Of a DNA stretch of 64,000 nucleotides, positions 26,627 through 36,304 are shown one piece after another; positions within the stretch are counted from its first letter, which is position 1, and each line of letters opens with the position of its first letter. Below the pieces are notes generated by a model. That model searched no databases, was not told the origin of the DNA, and worked only from the letters and a program-made list of their open reading frames with translations. The translations under genes and the position numbers were made by a program. This stretch comes from Maribacter sp. (GTDB lineage: Bacteria > Bacteroidota > Bacteroidia > Flavobacteriales > Flavobacteriaceae): positions 1 to 64,000 of the forward strand of contig JAHENB010000015.1 of NCBI GenBank assembly GCA_024643345.1, written 5' to 3'.

Positions 26627-27808
26627 ATGAAGGAAGATTTTCTCGCATATCAGGCACAGACCACGCCACATCCCTTGGCCATGGAAATATCGCATGCTTC
26701 GGGCAGCTTCATATATGATGTTGAAGGAAATGCACATCTTGACTTTGTTGCCGGCGTATCTGCATGTGGATTGGGGCATTGCCATCCAAAAGTGGTTGCG
26801 GCCATCCATGAACAGACCACAAAATATATGCATGTAATGGTCTATGGGGAATACATCCAACAACCGGCGGTAGACTATGTAAAGTTATTGGCATCATTCC
26901 TGCCCCATCCCTTGGAAACCACATATCTGGTAAATTCGGGTACGGAGGCCATCGAAGGTGCCCTAAAATTGGCCCGAAGATTTACGGGACGTACCGAAAT
27001 CGTGGCCGCCGAATTGGCCTATCACGGAAATACCATGGGAAGCTTGAGCGTCATGGGGTATGAAGCCCGTAAAAGTGCCTTTAGGCCCTTGATACCTGAT
27101 GTGCGCTTTATCAAGTTCAATGATGGGAAAGCTATTGAACAAATCACCGAGAAAACAGCCGCTGTATTGCTGGAAACCATTCAAGGAGGCGCGGGATTTA
27201 TCTTGCCCCAAAACGACTATCTAAAAAAAGTAAGGCAGCGCTGTGACGAAGTCGGGGCTTTATTGATATTGGACGAAATACAACCCGGTTTCGGCCGTAC
27301 CGGAAAATTATTCGCCTTTGAACATTATGAATGTGTGCCCGATATCCTGGTGTTGGGCAAAGGAATGGCATCGGGTCTACCTGTAGGGGCCTTTACCGCT
27401 TCCCATGAAATGATGGCGAGCCTTCAATACGGTCCAAAATTGGGACATATTACCACATTCGGAGGTAATCCGGTGATTGCAGCGGCAAGTCTGGCCACCT
27501 TACGGGAGCTCACCGAATCTGATCTTATACCAGAGACGCTTGAAAAAGAAAAGTTGTTCAGAAATCGACTCAAACATCCCCTAATTAAAGAGGTACGCGG
27601 AAAAGGCCTGATGTTGGCACTCCTCATGGAAAATGTCGAGATCACCAACTATCTAGTCTTGGAATGTGCAAAAAGGGGATTGATTCTCTTTTGGTTGCTT
27701 TTTGAGCCTAAGGCCGTGAGAATATCACCGCCGCTTACCATATCATACCAGGAAATCGAACAAGGCTGTGAACTGATTTTGCAGGCTTTATCTGCTTACA
27801 AACAATAA
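26627..27808 (+). CDS. Class III PLP aminotransferase
   Basis: 393 residues from the ATG at 26627 (a GTG six bases upstream exists). The fold-type I aminotransferase signature is complete: VNSGTEAIEGALKLARR, AYHGNTMGSLS, LLILDEIQPGFGRTGKLF and the PLP lysine in VLGKGMASGLPVGAF. It resembles acetylornithine/ornithine or 4-aminobutyrate transaminases, but the substrate cannot be chosen from sequence alone. A separate, longer ornithine aminotransferase exists at 52.4 kb. It follows the OstA-like gene by about 10 bases. Confidence 0.88.
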   Translation: MKEDFLAYQAQTTPHPLAMEISHASGSFIYDVEGNAHLDFVAGVSACGLGHCHPKVVAAIHEQTTKYMHVMVYGEYIQQPAVDYVKLLASFLPHPLETTYLVNSGTEAIEGALKLARRFTGRTEIVAAELAYHGNTMGSLSVMGYEARKSAFRPLIPDVRFIKFNDGKAIEQITEKTAAVLLETIQGGAGFILPQNDYLKKVRQRCDEVGALLILDEIQPGFGRTGKLFAFEHYECVPDILVLGKGMASGLPVGAFTASHEMMASLQYGPKLGHITTFGGNPVIAAASLATLRELTESDLIPETLEKEKLFRNRLKHPLIKEVRGKGLMLALLMENVEITNYLVLECAKRGLILFWLLFEPKAVRISPPLTISYQEIEQGCELILQALSAYKQ

Positions 27809-27849
27809 AGTGTTAACTAATTTGTTAATAATATGGCCCTAGCCCCGAA

Positions 27850-27878
27850 TTGTAAGTTGGATCAAAAGACTATTTTTA
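27850..27878 (+). promoter_or_regulatory. Promoter of the TPR protein gene
   Basis: TTG (27850-27852), an 18-base spacer and TATTTTTA (27871-27878, seven of eight to TAnnTTTG). The start codon is at 27906, a leader of roughly 25 bases. Confidence 0.45.
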
Positions 27879-27905
27879 AAACCATAGTTTAACCAATACG
27901 TTCCT

Positions 27906-29306
27906 ATGGCATTAGAATCTGAGGAAAGACCAAGCCAGTCAATTACCAAGTTCGAATCCATGCTCAAGACCGATGACATCTATTTCTTTGATGCTGAGGA
28001 CTTTGAGGAAATCATTCACCACTATCTCAACCATGGGAAAATAGCCCTGGCCAAAAAAGCCATTAAGATCGGTTTACGGCAGCACCCTGCTTCTGTTGAG
28101 CTTAAATTGTTGGATGTAGAAGTATTGGTCTTCGAAAATAATCTTGAACAGGCCGAACGAATGCTCGATGAACTTCAGGTGCTCGATCATAATAATGAGG
28201 AAATCTATATACAACGGGCCAATATCTTTTCTAAAAAAGACAACCATGAAGCGGCGGTCGAATTGCTTCAGAAAGCCCTAAACCTTACCGATGACACCTT
28301 TGATATTCATTCCTTGTTGGGCATGGAATATCTGTTCATGGACGATTTTACGCGCGCGAAGGAAAATTTTATGAAATGTGTCTCCTTTGATGAGCAGGAC
28401 TATTCGGCACTATACAACGTGGTCTACTGTTTCGAATTTTTGGAAGACTACGATGGAGCGATAACCTATCTGAACGACTACCTCGAAAGAAACCCTTATT
28501 GTGAAGTGGCTTGGCACCAATTGGGCAAGCAATACTATACCAAAAAAATGTTCCAGGAAGCCCTGGCCGCCTTCGATTTTGCAATAATCTCCGATGATGG
28601 CTTTATGGGAGCCTACTTCGAAAAAGGAAAGGTGCTCGAAAAATTGGCCAAATATGAAGCCGCCATAGAGAACTATGAGACCACCCTTAAACTTGAAGAT
28701 CCCACGTCGCATGCGTATTTGCGAATTGGCCGGTGTTATGAGAAGTTGGGAAACCTGGAAATGGCCAAATACCATTATTACAAAACGGTACATGAAGACC
28801 CCTTGTTAGATAAGGGTTGGTTGATGATTACTGAATTCTATTATAAAAAAGGCGATTATAAAAAGGCGCTCCATTATATAAACAAGGCCCTGAACATAGA
28901 CGGCGACAATGCAGATTATTGGAAAAAGTGCGGGAAGATTCATGTGGCTTTGCGCGATTTCGACAATGCCGATTTTGCTTATAAACATTCCATAGATATG
29001 GGCAACTATGAATTGGAAACCTGGTTAAGTTGGGCGGATGTGTCTAGAATGGACAATAGGCTGGATGCTGCCCTAGGAATCTTATCCCAGTGCCAGGAAT
29101 TCTTTCCTGAGAGCGTGGAAATCCAATATAAGAAAGCGGGGTTCTATCTGTTAAATGGAGATAAAATAAATGGCAGAATAAGTTTAATGGATGCCCTTCG
29201 GCACGATCTTCAAAAACTTAGGCTATTTTCTGAAGAATTTCCGCAGTTCAGCCATCTTGATTGGGTTTTGGAACTGGTTTCGGCTTCCAAAAAAACCTCT
29301 CGTTAA
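27906..29306 (+). CDS. Tetratricopeptide repeat protein
   Basis: 466 residues almost filled with TPR repeats of about 34 residues, for example NLEQAERMLDELQVLDHNNE, YDGAITYLNDYLERNPYC and AYLRIGRCYEKLGNLEMAK. There is no signal peptide, so it is cytosolic. TPR proteins are scaffolds. It precedes the DUF368 pair, and the order TPR-DUF368-DUF368-aroE-DUF349 looks conserved in this family from memory, but the partner of this protein is not known. Confidence 0.88.
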   Translation: MALESEERPSQSITKFESMLKTDDIYFFDAEDFEEIIHHYLNHGKIALAKKAIKIGLRQHPASVELKLLDVEVLVFENNLEQAERMLDELQVLDHNNEEIYIQRANIFSKKDNHEAAVELLQKALNLTDDTFDIHSLLGMEYLFMDDFTRAKENFMKCVSFDEQDYSALYNVVYCFEFLEDYDGAITYLNDYLERNPYCEVAWHQLGKQYYTKKMFQEALAAFDFAIISDDGFMGAYFEKGKVLEKLAKYEAAIENYETTLKLEDPTSHAYLRIGRCYEKLGNLEMAKYHYYKTVHEDPLLDKGWLMITEFYYKKGDYKKALHYINKALNIDGDNADYWKKCGKIHVALRDFDNADFAYKHSIDMGNYELETWLSWADVSRMDNRLDAALGILSQCQEFFPESVEIQYKKAGFYLLNGDKINGRISLMDALRHDLQKLRLFSEEFPQFSHLDWVLELVSASKKTSR

Positions 29307-29412
29307 TTAAGTTAATTTTATCTTTTCCACCTTTGGCGCTTCCCCGTATTTGTTCATATTTGTAGTGGGCTATGACAGCAAACCCTACTTATCACATTCA
29401 GGTTTGCACATT

Positions 29413-29447
29413 TTTGCGCGGGGCATCAAAGGTAATTGTTATTTTTG
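29413..29447 (+). promoter_or_regulatory. Promoter of the DUF368 pair
   Basis: TTTG (29413-29416), a 23-base spacer and a perfect TATTTTTG (29440-29447). Just upstream an inverted repeat GCAAACC/GGTTTGC (29378-29384 and 29401-29407) may end the TPR transcript. Confidence 0.45.
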
Positions 29448-29490
29448 AAGGAATATTTATGTATGCCCCATAGAACAAGGCCCGGATTTT

Positions 29491-30408
29491 ATGAAAGAAC
29501 GAAATCTTTTCCAGTATGCATTGATTACCCTTAAAGGAATAGCCATGGGTGCAGCAGATGTAGTTCCCGGAGTTTCAGGAGGTACCATAGCCTTTATTTC
29601 CGGCATCTATGAAGAATTGATCACCTCGATCAACAATGTAAACCTTTCCCTGATCGCCACTTGGAAAAGGGACGGCTTTAAGGCCTTATGGGCGCAGTTG
29701 AACGGTAATTTTTTAGTTGCGCTATTTTTGGGGATCTTCATCAGCCTGTTTTCACTTGCCGCCTTGGTAAGCTGGCTTTTGGATAATGAGCCAGTATTAT
29801 TATGGTCTTTTTTCTTTGGGCTTGTCGTGGCCAGCATTCTTTTTGTGGGCAAGGAAATTGAACAATGGCGCTTGGCCACCTTCTTGGTACTTTTTATGGG
29901 GGCGGCATTGGCGTATTTTATAACCACCCTTCCACCAAGTGAAAATAGCGGCGGACTCCCCTATTTGTTTCTGTGTGGTGCGTTGGCAGTATGCGCCATG
30001 ATTTTGCCGGGCATTTCTGGTGCCTTTATTCTGGTGCTCTTAGGGTCTTATAAGACCATTCTTGATGCCGTGCATGAGCTTAATATAAAAGTAATCGTCA
30101 CAGTGGGCTTGGGAGCGGTATTTGGTCTGCTCAGCTTCGCAAAATTGCTCAAATGGATGTTCGGCCATTACAAAAACCTAACCCTAGCCGTGCTTACCGG
30201 CTTTATTCTCGGATCATTGCCCAAAATCTGGCCATGGAAACAAGTGTTGGAGACCCGCACTTTTGGCGAAAAGATCATTGCGGTGAAAGAACAGAACGTT
30301 TCCCCCTTTTCCTATGAAGGAGATCATCAGTTATGGTTTGCCATTATTTTTGCCATGGTTGGTTTTTCCCTCATTCTTGTGCTTGAAAAACTGGCCTCTA
30401 AAAAATAA
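29491..30408 (+). CDS. DUF368 membrane protein, undecaprenyl-phosphate translocase candidate
   Basis: 305 residues, about eight to ten helices. The two family repeats are MGAADVVPGVSGGTIAF (about 17-33) and AMILPGISGAFILVLLGSY. DUF368 proteins were shown in other bacteria to return the lipid carrier undecaprenyl phosphate across the inner membrane; that is established for the family, not here. It is the first of two adjacent copies, 12 bases apart. Confidence 0.87.
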   Translation: MKERNLFQYALITLKGIAMGAADVVPGVSGGTIAFISGIYEELITSINNVNLSLIATWKRDGFKALWAQLNGNFLVALFLGIFISLFSLAALVSWLLDNEPVLLWSFFFGLVVASILFVGKEIEQWRLATFLVLFMGAALAYFITTLPPSENSGGLPYLFLCGALAVCAMILPGISGAFILVLLGSYKTILDAVHELNIKVIVTVGLGAVFGLLSFAKLLKWMFGHYKNLTLAVLTGFILGSLPKIWPWKQVLETRTFGEKIIAVKEQNVSPFSYEGDHQLWFAIIFAMVGFSLILVLEKLASKK

Positions 30409-30420
30409 CGTTCCCGCCAA

Positions 30421-31440
30421 ATGTATGAACCAAGATCCTTTTTAGATAAATTTTTTCTGGTTATCAAAGGGCTTTGTATGGGTGCCGCCAACAAAGTGCC
30501 GGGAGTCTCAGGGGGCATTGTAGCTTTTGTAGGTGGGTTTTATGTAGAGTTTATTTACTCCCTCCAAAAAATAAACCTAAAGGCATTTCGACTGCTCATC
30601 AATGGTCGTTTCACAAGTTTCTATCGCTATGTCAACGGCACCTTTTTAAGCTTGTTGATCTTTGGCATGTTGGTCAGTTACTTTAGCGTTTCAAGAATAT
30701 TGGATTATTTTTTGGAACAAAAAGAACTCTTCGTCTGGGCCGCTTTTTTTGGAATGATCCTCGGCTCCATCTACTATATTGCCAAGGATTTCAAACACTG
30801 GAACAAAAAAACCATTTCGGCTGGTCTGATCGGTTTGGTCGTTGGCATTTCAATCAGTTTTCTGAGTCCGGCCAAAGAAAATGACAATTTGTTTTTCATC
30901 TTTATATGTGGCATCATCAGTGTTTCAGGCATGACCTTGCCCGGACTTTCGGGTTCGTTCATTCTAATCCTATTGGGCAACTATGTGCTTTTGCTTGTCG
31001 ATTCGGTCAATGCCCTTTACGATACATTTGCGGAAATGTTCCGGGGCGATTTTGGTTTCGTAAACAATCAGGCAAGGCTAAATACCCTTAAAATATTGGC
31101 CGTATTTACCGCAGGTTCGGCTACCGGACTTGTTTCGCTTTCCCATATCCTAAGCTTTGTCCTGAAACAATATAAACATAGTACCACCGCGACCATTATC
31201 GGATTTATAACCGGTTCCTTGGGCGTTGTATGGCCTTGGAAAAAAACCATATATAGGACCGACCACATGGGTCAAGTGTTCTTGGATTCGAACAATAAGG
31301 CCATTATAATGAATTATGAACGCTATCTTCCGGAGTTCGGTGATTCTGAAACTTGGTGGGCACTATTTTTCATTTTTTTCGGAATCATTATCTTGTTGGC
31401 ATTGGATTGGTATGGAAAAATCAGGAAAAATGCAGTTTAG
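30421..31440 (+). CDS. DUF368 membrane protein, second copy
   Basis: 339 residues. It shares the two repeats with its neighbour: MGAANKVPGVSGGIVAF and GMTLPGLSGSFILILLGNY. The first repeat reads AANK where the first copy has AADV, losing the aspartate. It therefore comes from an old duplication and may have a different substrate. The gene overlaps the start of aroE. Confidence 0.87.
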   Translation: MYEPRSFLDKFFLVIKGLCMGAANKVPGVSGGIVAFVGGFYVEFIYSLQKINLKAFRLLINGRFTSFYRYVNGTFLSLLIFGMLVSYFSVSRILDYFLEQKELFVWAAFFGMILGSIYYIAKDFKHWNKKTISAGLIGLVVGISISFLSPAKENDNLFFIFICGIISVSGMTLPGLSGSFILILLGNYVLLLVDSVNALYDTFAEMFRGDFGFVNNQARLNTLKILAVFTAGSATGLVSLSHILSFVLKQYKHSTTATIIGFITGSLGVVWPWKKTIYRTDHMGQVFLDSNNKAIIMNYERYLPEFGDSETWWALFFIFFGIIILLALDWYGKIRKNAV

Positions 31441-32179
31441 GTATGGTTTAGTGGGAAGGAACATATCGTATTCGTTTTCCAAAGGGTATTTCACCAAAAA
31501 ATTTGAAACCCTCGGATTGCGTGACCATTCCTATGAAAATTTTGACCTACCCCAAATTGAGGGCTTTGTACAACTGCTGGAGTCCCAAAACAATATCAAA
31601 GGTTTAAACGTAACCATACCTTATAAGGAAGCCATTATTCCCTATTTGGACGTAATGGACGCCAATGCCAAAAAAATTGGCGCAGTCAATACCATAAAAA
31701 TTGAGGGTAAATTGCTAAAGGGGTACAATACCGATGTCTATGGCTTTCGCAAAGCATTGGAACCGCTGCTCAAAAAACACCATCATAAATCACTCATCCT
31801 TGGAACAGGCGGCGCATCAAAGGCGGTGGCCTTCGTTTTAGACGAATTGGGCCTTGCGTACCAATGGGTGTCCAGAACACCCAAAGAACACCAAATCGAC
31901 TATGCGTCGATAAACAAAGAAACTTTGCGGGAATACCCCGTTTTAATTAACTGCACCCCCTTGGGAACCTACCCGAACATTCTTGACAAACCCCCTATAC
32001 CATACGAATTCCTGGGGCGGGATCATTTGTTGTTCGACTTGATCTATAATCCGGGAAAAACAGCCTTTCTAAAAGAAGGGGAATCCCGTGGAGCCGCCAT
32101 CTGCAATGGGCTGCGCATGCTTGAATTACAGGCGGAAAAAGCCTGGTCGATTTGGAGGGGCACTGAACTAAGCTTGTAA
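31412..32179 (+). CDS. aroE: Shikimate dehydrogenase
   Basis: 255 residues from the ATG at 31412 (an ATG at 31430 is also in frame). It reduces 3-dehydroshikimate to shikimate with NADPH in aromatic amino acid synthesis. GLVGRNISYSFSKGYF and LNVTIPYKEAI are the shikimate-binding segments, GYNTDVYGF the second, and LGTGGASKAVAF is the nucleotide loop. The frame runs upstream into the DUF368 gene, but family members start just before YGLVG. It overlaps the end of the second DUF368 gene and is translated from within it. Confidence 0.9.
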   Translation: MEKSGKMQFRYGLVGRNISYSFSKGYFTKKFETLGLRDHSYENFDLPQIEGFVQLLESQNNIKGLNVTIPYKEAIIPYLDVMDANAKKIGAVNTIKIEGKLLKGYNTDVYGFRKALEPLLKKHHHKSLILGTGGASKAVAFVLDELGLAYQWVSRTPKEHQIDYASINKETLREYPVLINCTPLGTYPNILDKPPIPYEFLGRDHLLFDLIYNPGKTAFLKEGESRGAAICNGLRMLELQAEKAWSIWRGTELSL

Positions 32180-32352
32180 ATCATGGCGCATCAACACGAT
32201 TTTAGTTGAGAAGATATTAGGTTTGAATTGCCTACGCAGACGTATTCCCAATATCGCCTCAGAAAACGAATAAAGTACCGCGTAATCACTTAATCTCAAC
32301 CTCTGGAATGGGCCTTTTCGCTCGAAATACCCCATGGAAAAGACTTTTGCAT

Positions 32353-32360
32353 TAACTTTG
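32353..32360 (+). promoter_or_regulatory. -7 promoter box of the DUF349 gene
   Basis: TAACTTTG, a full match to TAnnTTTG, 59 bases before the ATG at 32420. The rest of the aroE-DUF349 gap holds no ORF that I trust. Confidence 0.4.
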
Positions 32361-32419
32361 CCATTCGAAGGGTAGTCACTATCTTCCCATAGGATAGGGA
32401 TAACCAAAAACTTGGAGAA

Positions 32420-34579
32420 ATGCCAGAAGAGAAAGAACAGGAAATACAAGAATCGAAAAAGAAGAAAGAAAAACGGCTGCAGCACGATTTGATTTCCGGG
32501 GCAGAAGAAAACCTTCAAGATGGCAATCTTCCCGTAAATGATGGGAATACCTTGAAGTCCGCCAAAAAAAAGTCGGTAAAAAAAGTATCCCCACAGGTAA
32601 ACCCCGAACCAGAGGGTGCGGAAAGTGGTGCCTTGGCAGGTTCCGTTGCCATGAACCAGCCAGAAAGTGCATCGGACGATAGCGGAAATTTATCCCTGGA
32701 CAAAGATGATAAGACCCCCGAAGCGGTGCAATCGGAGATAGATGATGAGAATGCAGAGGATGCAGAAGACCATGAAAATAAAAACCGGCACCATATCCCC
32801 ATATTGGATTACCATTCCATGCCCATGGAGAATTTGGTCGGGGAATTACAAAGACTGGTGCGCAACGAGAAGGTGCAGGCCATTAAAAGGCATGTGGAAG
32901 GAATCAAATATGAATTTGACCTTAAGTTCCAGGACTTCATCGAAGGTAAAAAAGAGGATTTTATCAATGCGGGCGGCAATGAGGTTGACTTTAAATACAA
33001 TTCCACTACAAAACGCCAATTCAATGAAGTATATACCGATTATCGCGAAAAACGCGACCATTATTACAAAAACCTGGAAAAAAGCCTAAAGGAAAACCTG
33101 TCCAATCGCCAAACAATAATCGAAGAGCTTAAAGGATTGGTCAATGTGGAAGAGGACATCAACACTACATACAATAATTTTAAATTGCTTCAGGAAAGAT
33201 GGCGGCAGGCAGGGCCAATTCCGCGTTCCAATTACAACGACGTTTGGCGCACCTATCAGCACCATATTGAGATATTCTATGACTTTCTGTCCCTGAACCG
33301 GGAGCTTCGCGATCTCGACTTCAAGCACAACCTAGAGGAAAAAACGAAACTCGTGGAGCGTGCGGAAGCATTGGCCGACGAAAAAGACCTGGGAAAGGCG
33401 TTCAGGGACCTTCAGGAATTGCATAAAATCTGGAAAGAGGAAATTGGCCCCGTAGATCGGGAACACCGTGATGCCATTTGGGACCAGTTCAGCAACGCCA
33501 CCAAGGCCCTGCACCACAGAAGACAGGCACAACTCAAAGAATTGGAACAGGTCTATGAAGCCAATTTGACAAGGAAAAATGAAATCATAGCAAAGATCAA
33601 TACCTTGGCCGACGAAGTGGCGAGCAATCATAGGGCCTTGCAGCAACAAATCAAATTGGTAAATGACTTAAGGGATACTTTTTTTAAGGCTGGTAAAGTG
33701 CCTCAGCAGGCCAACGAAGACAATTGGGGGGCCTTCAAAGCTGCCACCCGAAAATTCAACCATAAGAAAAATACCTTCTACAAAAACCTCAAAAAAGACC
33801 AGCAAAACAATCTTGATCAAAAAAGAGCTTTGTTGGCCCTCGCCAATGAACTCAAAGATAGTGAAGACTGGGATATGGCAACCCAAGAAATGAAGCGGAT
33901 ACAGAACGAATGGAAAAAGATCGGTCATGTACCCCGTAAATTTTCCGATCGGATGTGGGAGGAATTCAAAAATGCCTGCAACCACTATTTCGAAAGGCTT
34001 CATTCATTAAAAAATAGTGCCCATAAACAAGAAGCTGAAAACTTAGAAATGAAAAATGCCGGTCTGGAAAGATTGCGCCAATTTTCATTGAGTGGCCAAA
34101 GGGAGAAAGATCTTGCCCAAGTGAAAACGTTTATCACCGAATGGAAAACCTATGGGCGGGTTCCCTTTAAACATAAAAATATCGATCAGAAATTCAATAA
34201 GATCTTGGATGCCCTATTCAAGAAATTGAATGTGGGCAGAAAAGAGGCCGAGTTGATGAAATATGGCAATAAAATTCAACAATTGGCCAAAGCCGATGAT
34301 CAAGGCCGTGCCCTTGGGAACGAAAGACAGTTTATACGTAAAAAACTAGAGGAGACTAAATCGGAAATACGACAATTGGAAAACAATTTACAGTTTTTCT
34401 CTAACGGCTCTGAAGATAACCCGATAGTACAGGAAGTAGTTAAGAAAATAGACCGTCATAGGGAAGATCTGGAAACATGGAAGGGGAAATTAAAAAAATT
34501 GAACATCGCCGAAAACACTTTGAACAGAGCTTCGGAAGACATTATGGAAGATAACGTTGAAGGTTCGGAAGAAGAATAG
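32420..34579 (+). CDS. DUF349 repeat protein
   Basis: 719 residues. The first 120 are acidic, low-complexity and probably disordered. The rest is a series of helical DUF349 repeats, for example EERWRQAGPIPRSNYNDVW, HKIWKEEIGPVDREHRDAIW and EWKKIGHVPRKFSDRMWEEF. The repeats are all-alpha and of unknown function; the end contains a coiled coil. No signal peptide. It is followed by the M81 lipoprotein 21 bases later. Confidence 0.87.
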   Translation: MPEEKEQEIQESKKKKEKRLQHDLISGAEENLQDGNLPVNDGNTLKSAKKKSVKKVSPQVNPEPEGAESGALAGSVAMNQPESASDDSGNLSLDKDDKTPEAVQSEIDDENAEDAEDHENKNRHHIPILDYHSMPMENLVGELQRLVRNEKVQAIKRHVEGIKYEFDLKFQDFIEGKKEDFINAGGNEVDFKYNSTTKRQFNEVYTDYREKRDHYYKNLEKSLKENLSNRQTIIEELKGLVNVEEDINTTYNNFKLLQERWRQAGPIPRSNYNDVWRTYQHHIEIFYDFLSLNRELRDLDFKHNLEEKTKLVERAEALADEKDLGKAFRDLQELHKIWKEEIGPVDREHRDAIWDQFSNATKALHHRRQAQLKELEQVYEANLTRKNEIIAKINTLADEVASNHRALQQQIKLVNDLRDTFFKAGKVPQQANEDNWGAFKAATRKFNHKKNTFYKNLKKDQQNNLDQKRALLALANELKDSEDWDMATQEMKRIQNEWKKIGHVPRKFSDRMWEEFKNACNHYFERLHSLKNSAHKQEAENLEMKNAGLERLRQFSLSGQREKDLAQVKTFITEWKTYGRVPFKHKNIDQKFNKILDALFKKLNVGRKEAELMKYGNKIQQLAKADDQGRALGNERQFIRKKLEETKSEIRQLENNLQFFSNGSEDNPIVQEVVKKIDRHREDLETWKGKLKKLNIAENTLNRASEDIMEDNVEGSEEE

Positions 34580-34600
34580 TCCAAAAATTAAAACCGGTTT

Positions 34601-36190
34601 ATGAGTACAAGTGCCATCTCCCAAAAGATACTTTTGGCCCCCTTTTTGCTTTTCTTCCTGATTGCCTGTAAAAATGGGACAGATAAGCATGTAGGTCCCA
34701 ACCAAAGACTTCCGCGAATAGCTATTGCAGGTTTGGCCATAGAATCGAGTACCTTTTCCCCTGCCCTCACCTATGAGGAAGCCTTCCATGCAAAATTGAC
34801 CGACTCCGTATTTTCATTTTATCCGTTTCTTTCTCCCGATTCCTTGGACAGGAAAAGGGCAGACTGGGTTCCTACATTGCGCGCGCACGCCCTTCCAGGA
34901 GGAACCGTTACACGCGAAGCTTATGAATCACTGGTAGGGAAAACGCTTAAAATGCTCAAAGAAGCAGGGCCTTACGATGGACTTTTCTTCGATATCCATG
35001 GGGCGATGAGCGTGGTAGGCCTCGATGACCCTGAGGGTGATTTCATTGCCCGAATAAGGGAAGTCATTGGGAAGGAGCCCATTATTTCAACCTCCATGGA
35101 CCTTCACGGGAACGTTTCGAAACGTCTCGCAGAGCACACCGACCTTATCACCTGTTATCGTATGGCCCCGCATGAAGATGCGATAGCATCTAAAAAAAGA
35201 GCCGTCGATCTTCTTTTAGAGCGGCTTGAAAACGGTAAGGGGAAACCCAGGTACAAGGCTTGGATACCTGTACCCATTTTATTGCCCGGTGAAAAAACGA
35301 GCACCAGAATAGAACCGGGCAAAAGCTTATATGCCAAGGTAAATCCAGCGGCAAGGCAGGAAGGGATTCTGGATGCCGCGATCTGGATCGGCTATGCTTG
35401 GGCCGATGAACCAAGAAACCATGCCGTGGTAATGGTCACCGGCGATGACCGTAAAAAAGTGACTACGACCGCAGAACAACTCGCCAACGACTTCTGGGAG
35501 GTAAGGAACGATTTTGAATTCGTTGCGCCGACCGCTACCTTGGAACAGAGCCTTGACCTGGCTTTGGGCAGCAAGGCACATCCTTACTTCATCAGTGATA
35601 TGGGAGATAATCCTACCGCTGGCGGGGCCGGTGATGTCACCTGGACCTTAAAGGAGATTCTATCCAGACAAGAATTTAAGTCTCAGAAAGGGCCCTCGGT
35701 CATCTATGCCTCCATTCCCGGACCCGAACTGGTTGAAAAAGCCCTCGTTGCGGGGGTAGGTGCATCAATCGAAGCCTATGTAGGTGCAGCGGTAGACCAT
35801 CGATTTGCACCGCCAGTGAAACTTTCCGGGACAATCATGGCCATAGAACAGGGCGATATCAACGCCGAAACCGAGGTGGTTGTAAAGGTGGGGAGCATAA
35901 ACGTCATCGTTACCAAAAAGCGAAAGCCCTATCACCGAGAGTCCGATTTCACAAGATTGGGGCTGAACCCCAGAGAGACCGATATCATCATCGTCAAAAT
36001 TGGTTATTTGGTGCCTGAACTTTATGATATGCGGGCCGATTGGATCATGGCATTGACCCCTGGTGGGGTAGACCAGGATCTGGAGCGATTGGACTACAAA
36101 AGAATCAACCGGCCCATGTTTCCTTTGGATAGCGAGATGGAGCGACCCGATTTGAAAGCACAATTGATCCGGTCTTCCGATGATATCTGA
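34601..36190 (+). CDS. M81 (MlrC-like) metallopeptidase, lipoprotein
   Basis: 529 residues. Family metal ligands are in YDGLFFDIHGAMSV, STSMDLHGNVS and CYRMAPHEDA. The C-terminal part has PDMGDNPTAGG-type residues (SDMGDNPTAGGAGDVT). MlrC opens linear peptides of microcystin in sphingomonads; other members have no known substrate. Unlike typical cytosolic members this one begins with a lipoprotein signal (LLFFLIACKNG), so it works outside the inner membrane. It sits between DUF349 and a CPBP protease. Confidence 0.85.
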   Translation: MSTSAISQKILLAPFLLFFLIACKNGTDKHVGPNQRLPRIAIAGLAIESSTFSPALTYEEAFHAKLTDSVFSFYPFLSPDSLDRKRADWVPTLRAHALPGGTVTREAYESLVGKTLKMLKEAGPYDGLFFDIHGAMSVVGLDDPEGDFIARIREVIGKEPIISTSMDLHGNVSKRLAEHTDLITCYRMAPHEDAIASKKRAVDLLLERLENGKGKPRYKAWIPVPILLPGEKTSTRIEPGKSLYAKVNPAARQEGILDAAIWIGYAWADEPRNHAVVMVTGDDRKKVTTTAEQLANDFWEVRNDFEFVAPTATLEQSLDLALGSKAHPYFISDMGDNPTAGGAGDVTWTLKEILSRQEFKSQKGPSVIYASIPGPELVEKALVAGVGASIEAYVGAAVDHRFAPPVKLSGTIMAIEQGDINAETEVVVKVGSINVIVTKKRKPYHRESDFTRLGLNPRETDIIIVKIGYLVPELYDMRADWIMALTPGGVDQDLERLDYKRINRPMFPLDSEMERPDLKAQLIRSSDDI

Positions 36191-36304
36191 TTGAGGAAAA
36201 GCGACGGTCTAAAAAAGGCCATTTCCTGTAGAGTCACGATAAAAATCCAAAGATTGGTTTGGATGAAACGCCCTTTAAATTGTGCCCTATAACAGGAATC
36301 TATT

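Noticed and set aside
32168-32518. A 116-codon minus-strand ORF in the aroE-DUF349 gap.
   Set aside because: The first third is antisense to the DUF349 gene, the rest is low-complexity and hydrophobic by chance, and no signal or domain is recognisable.
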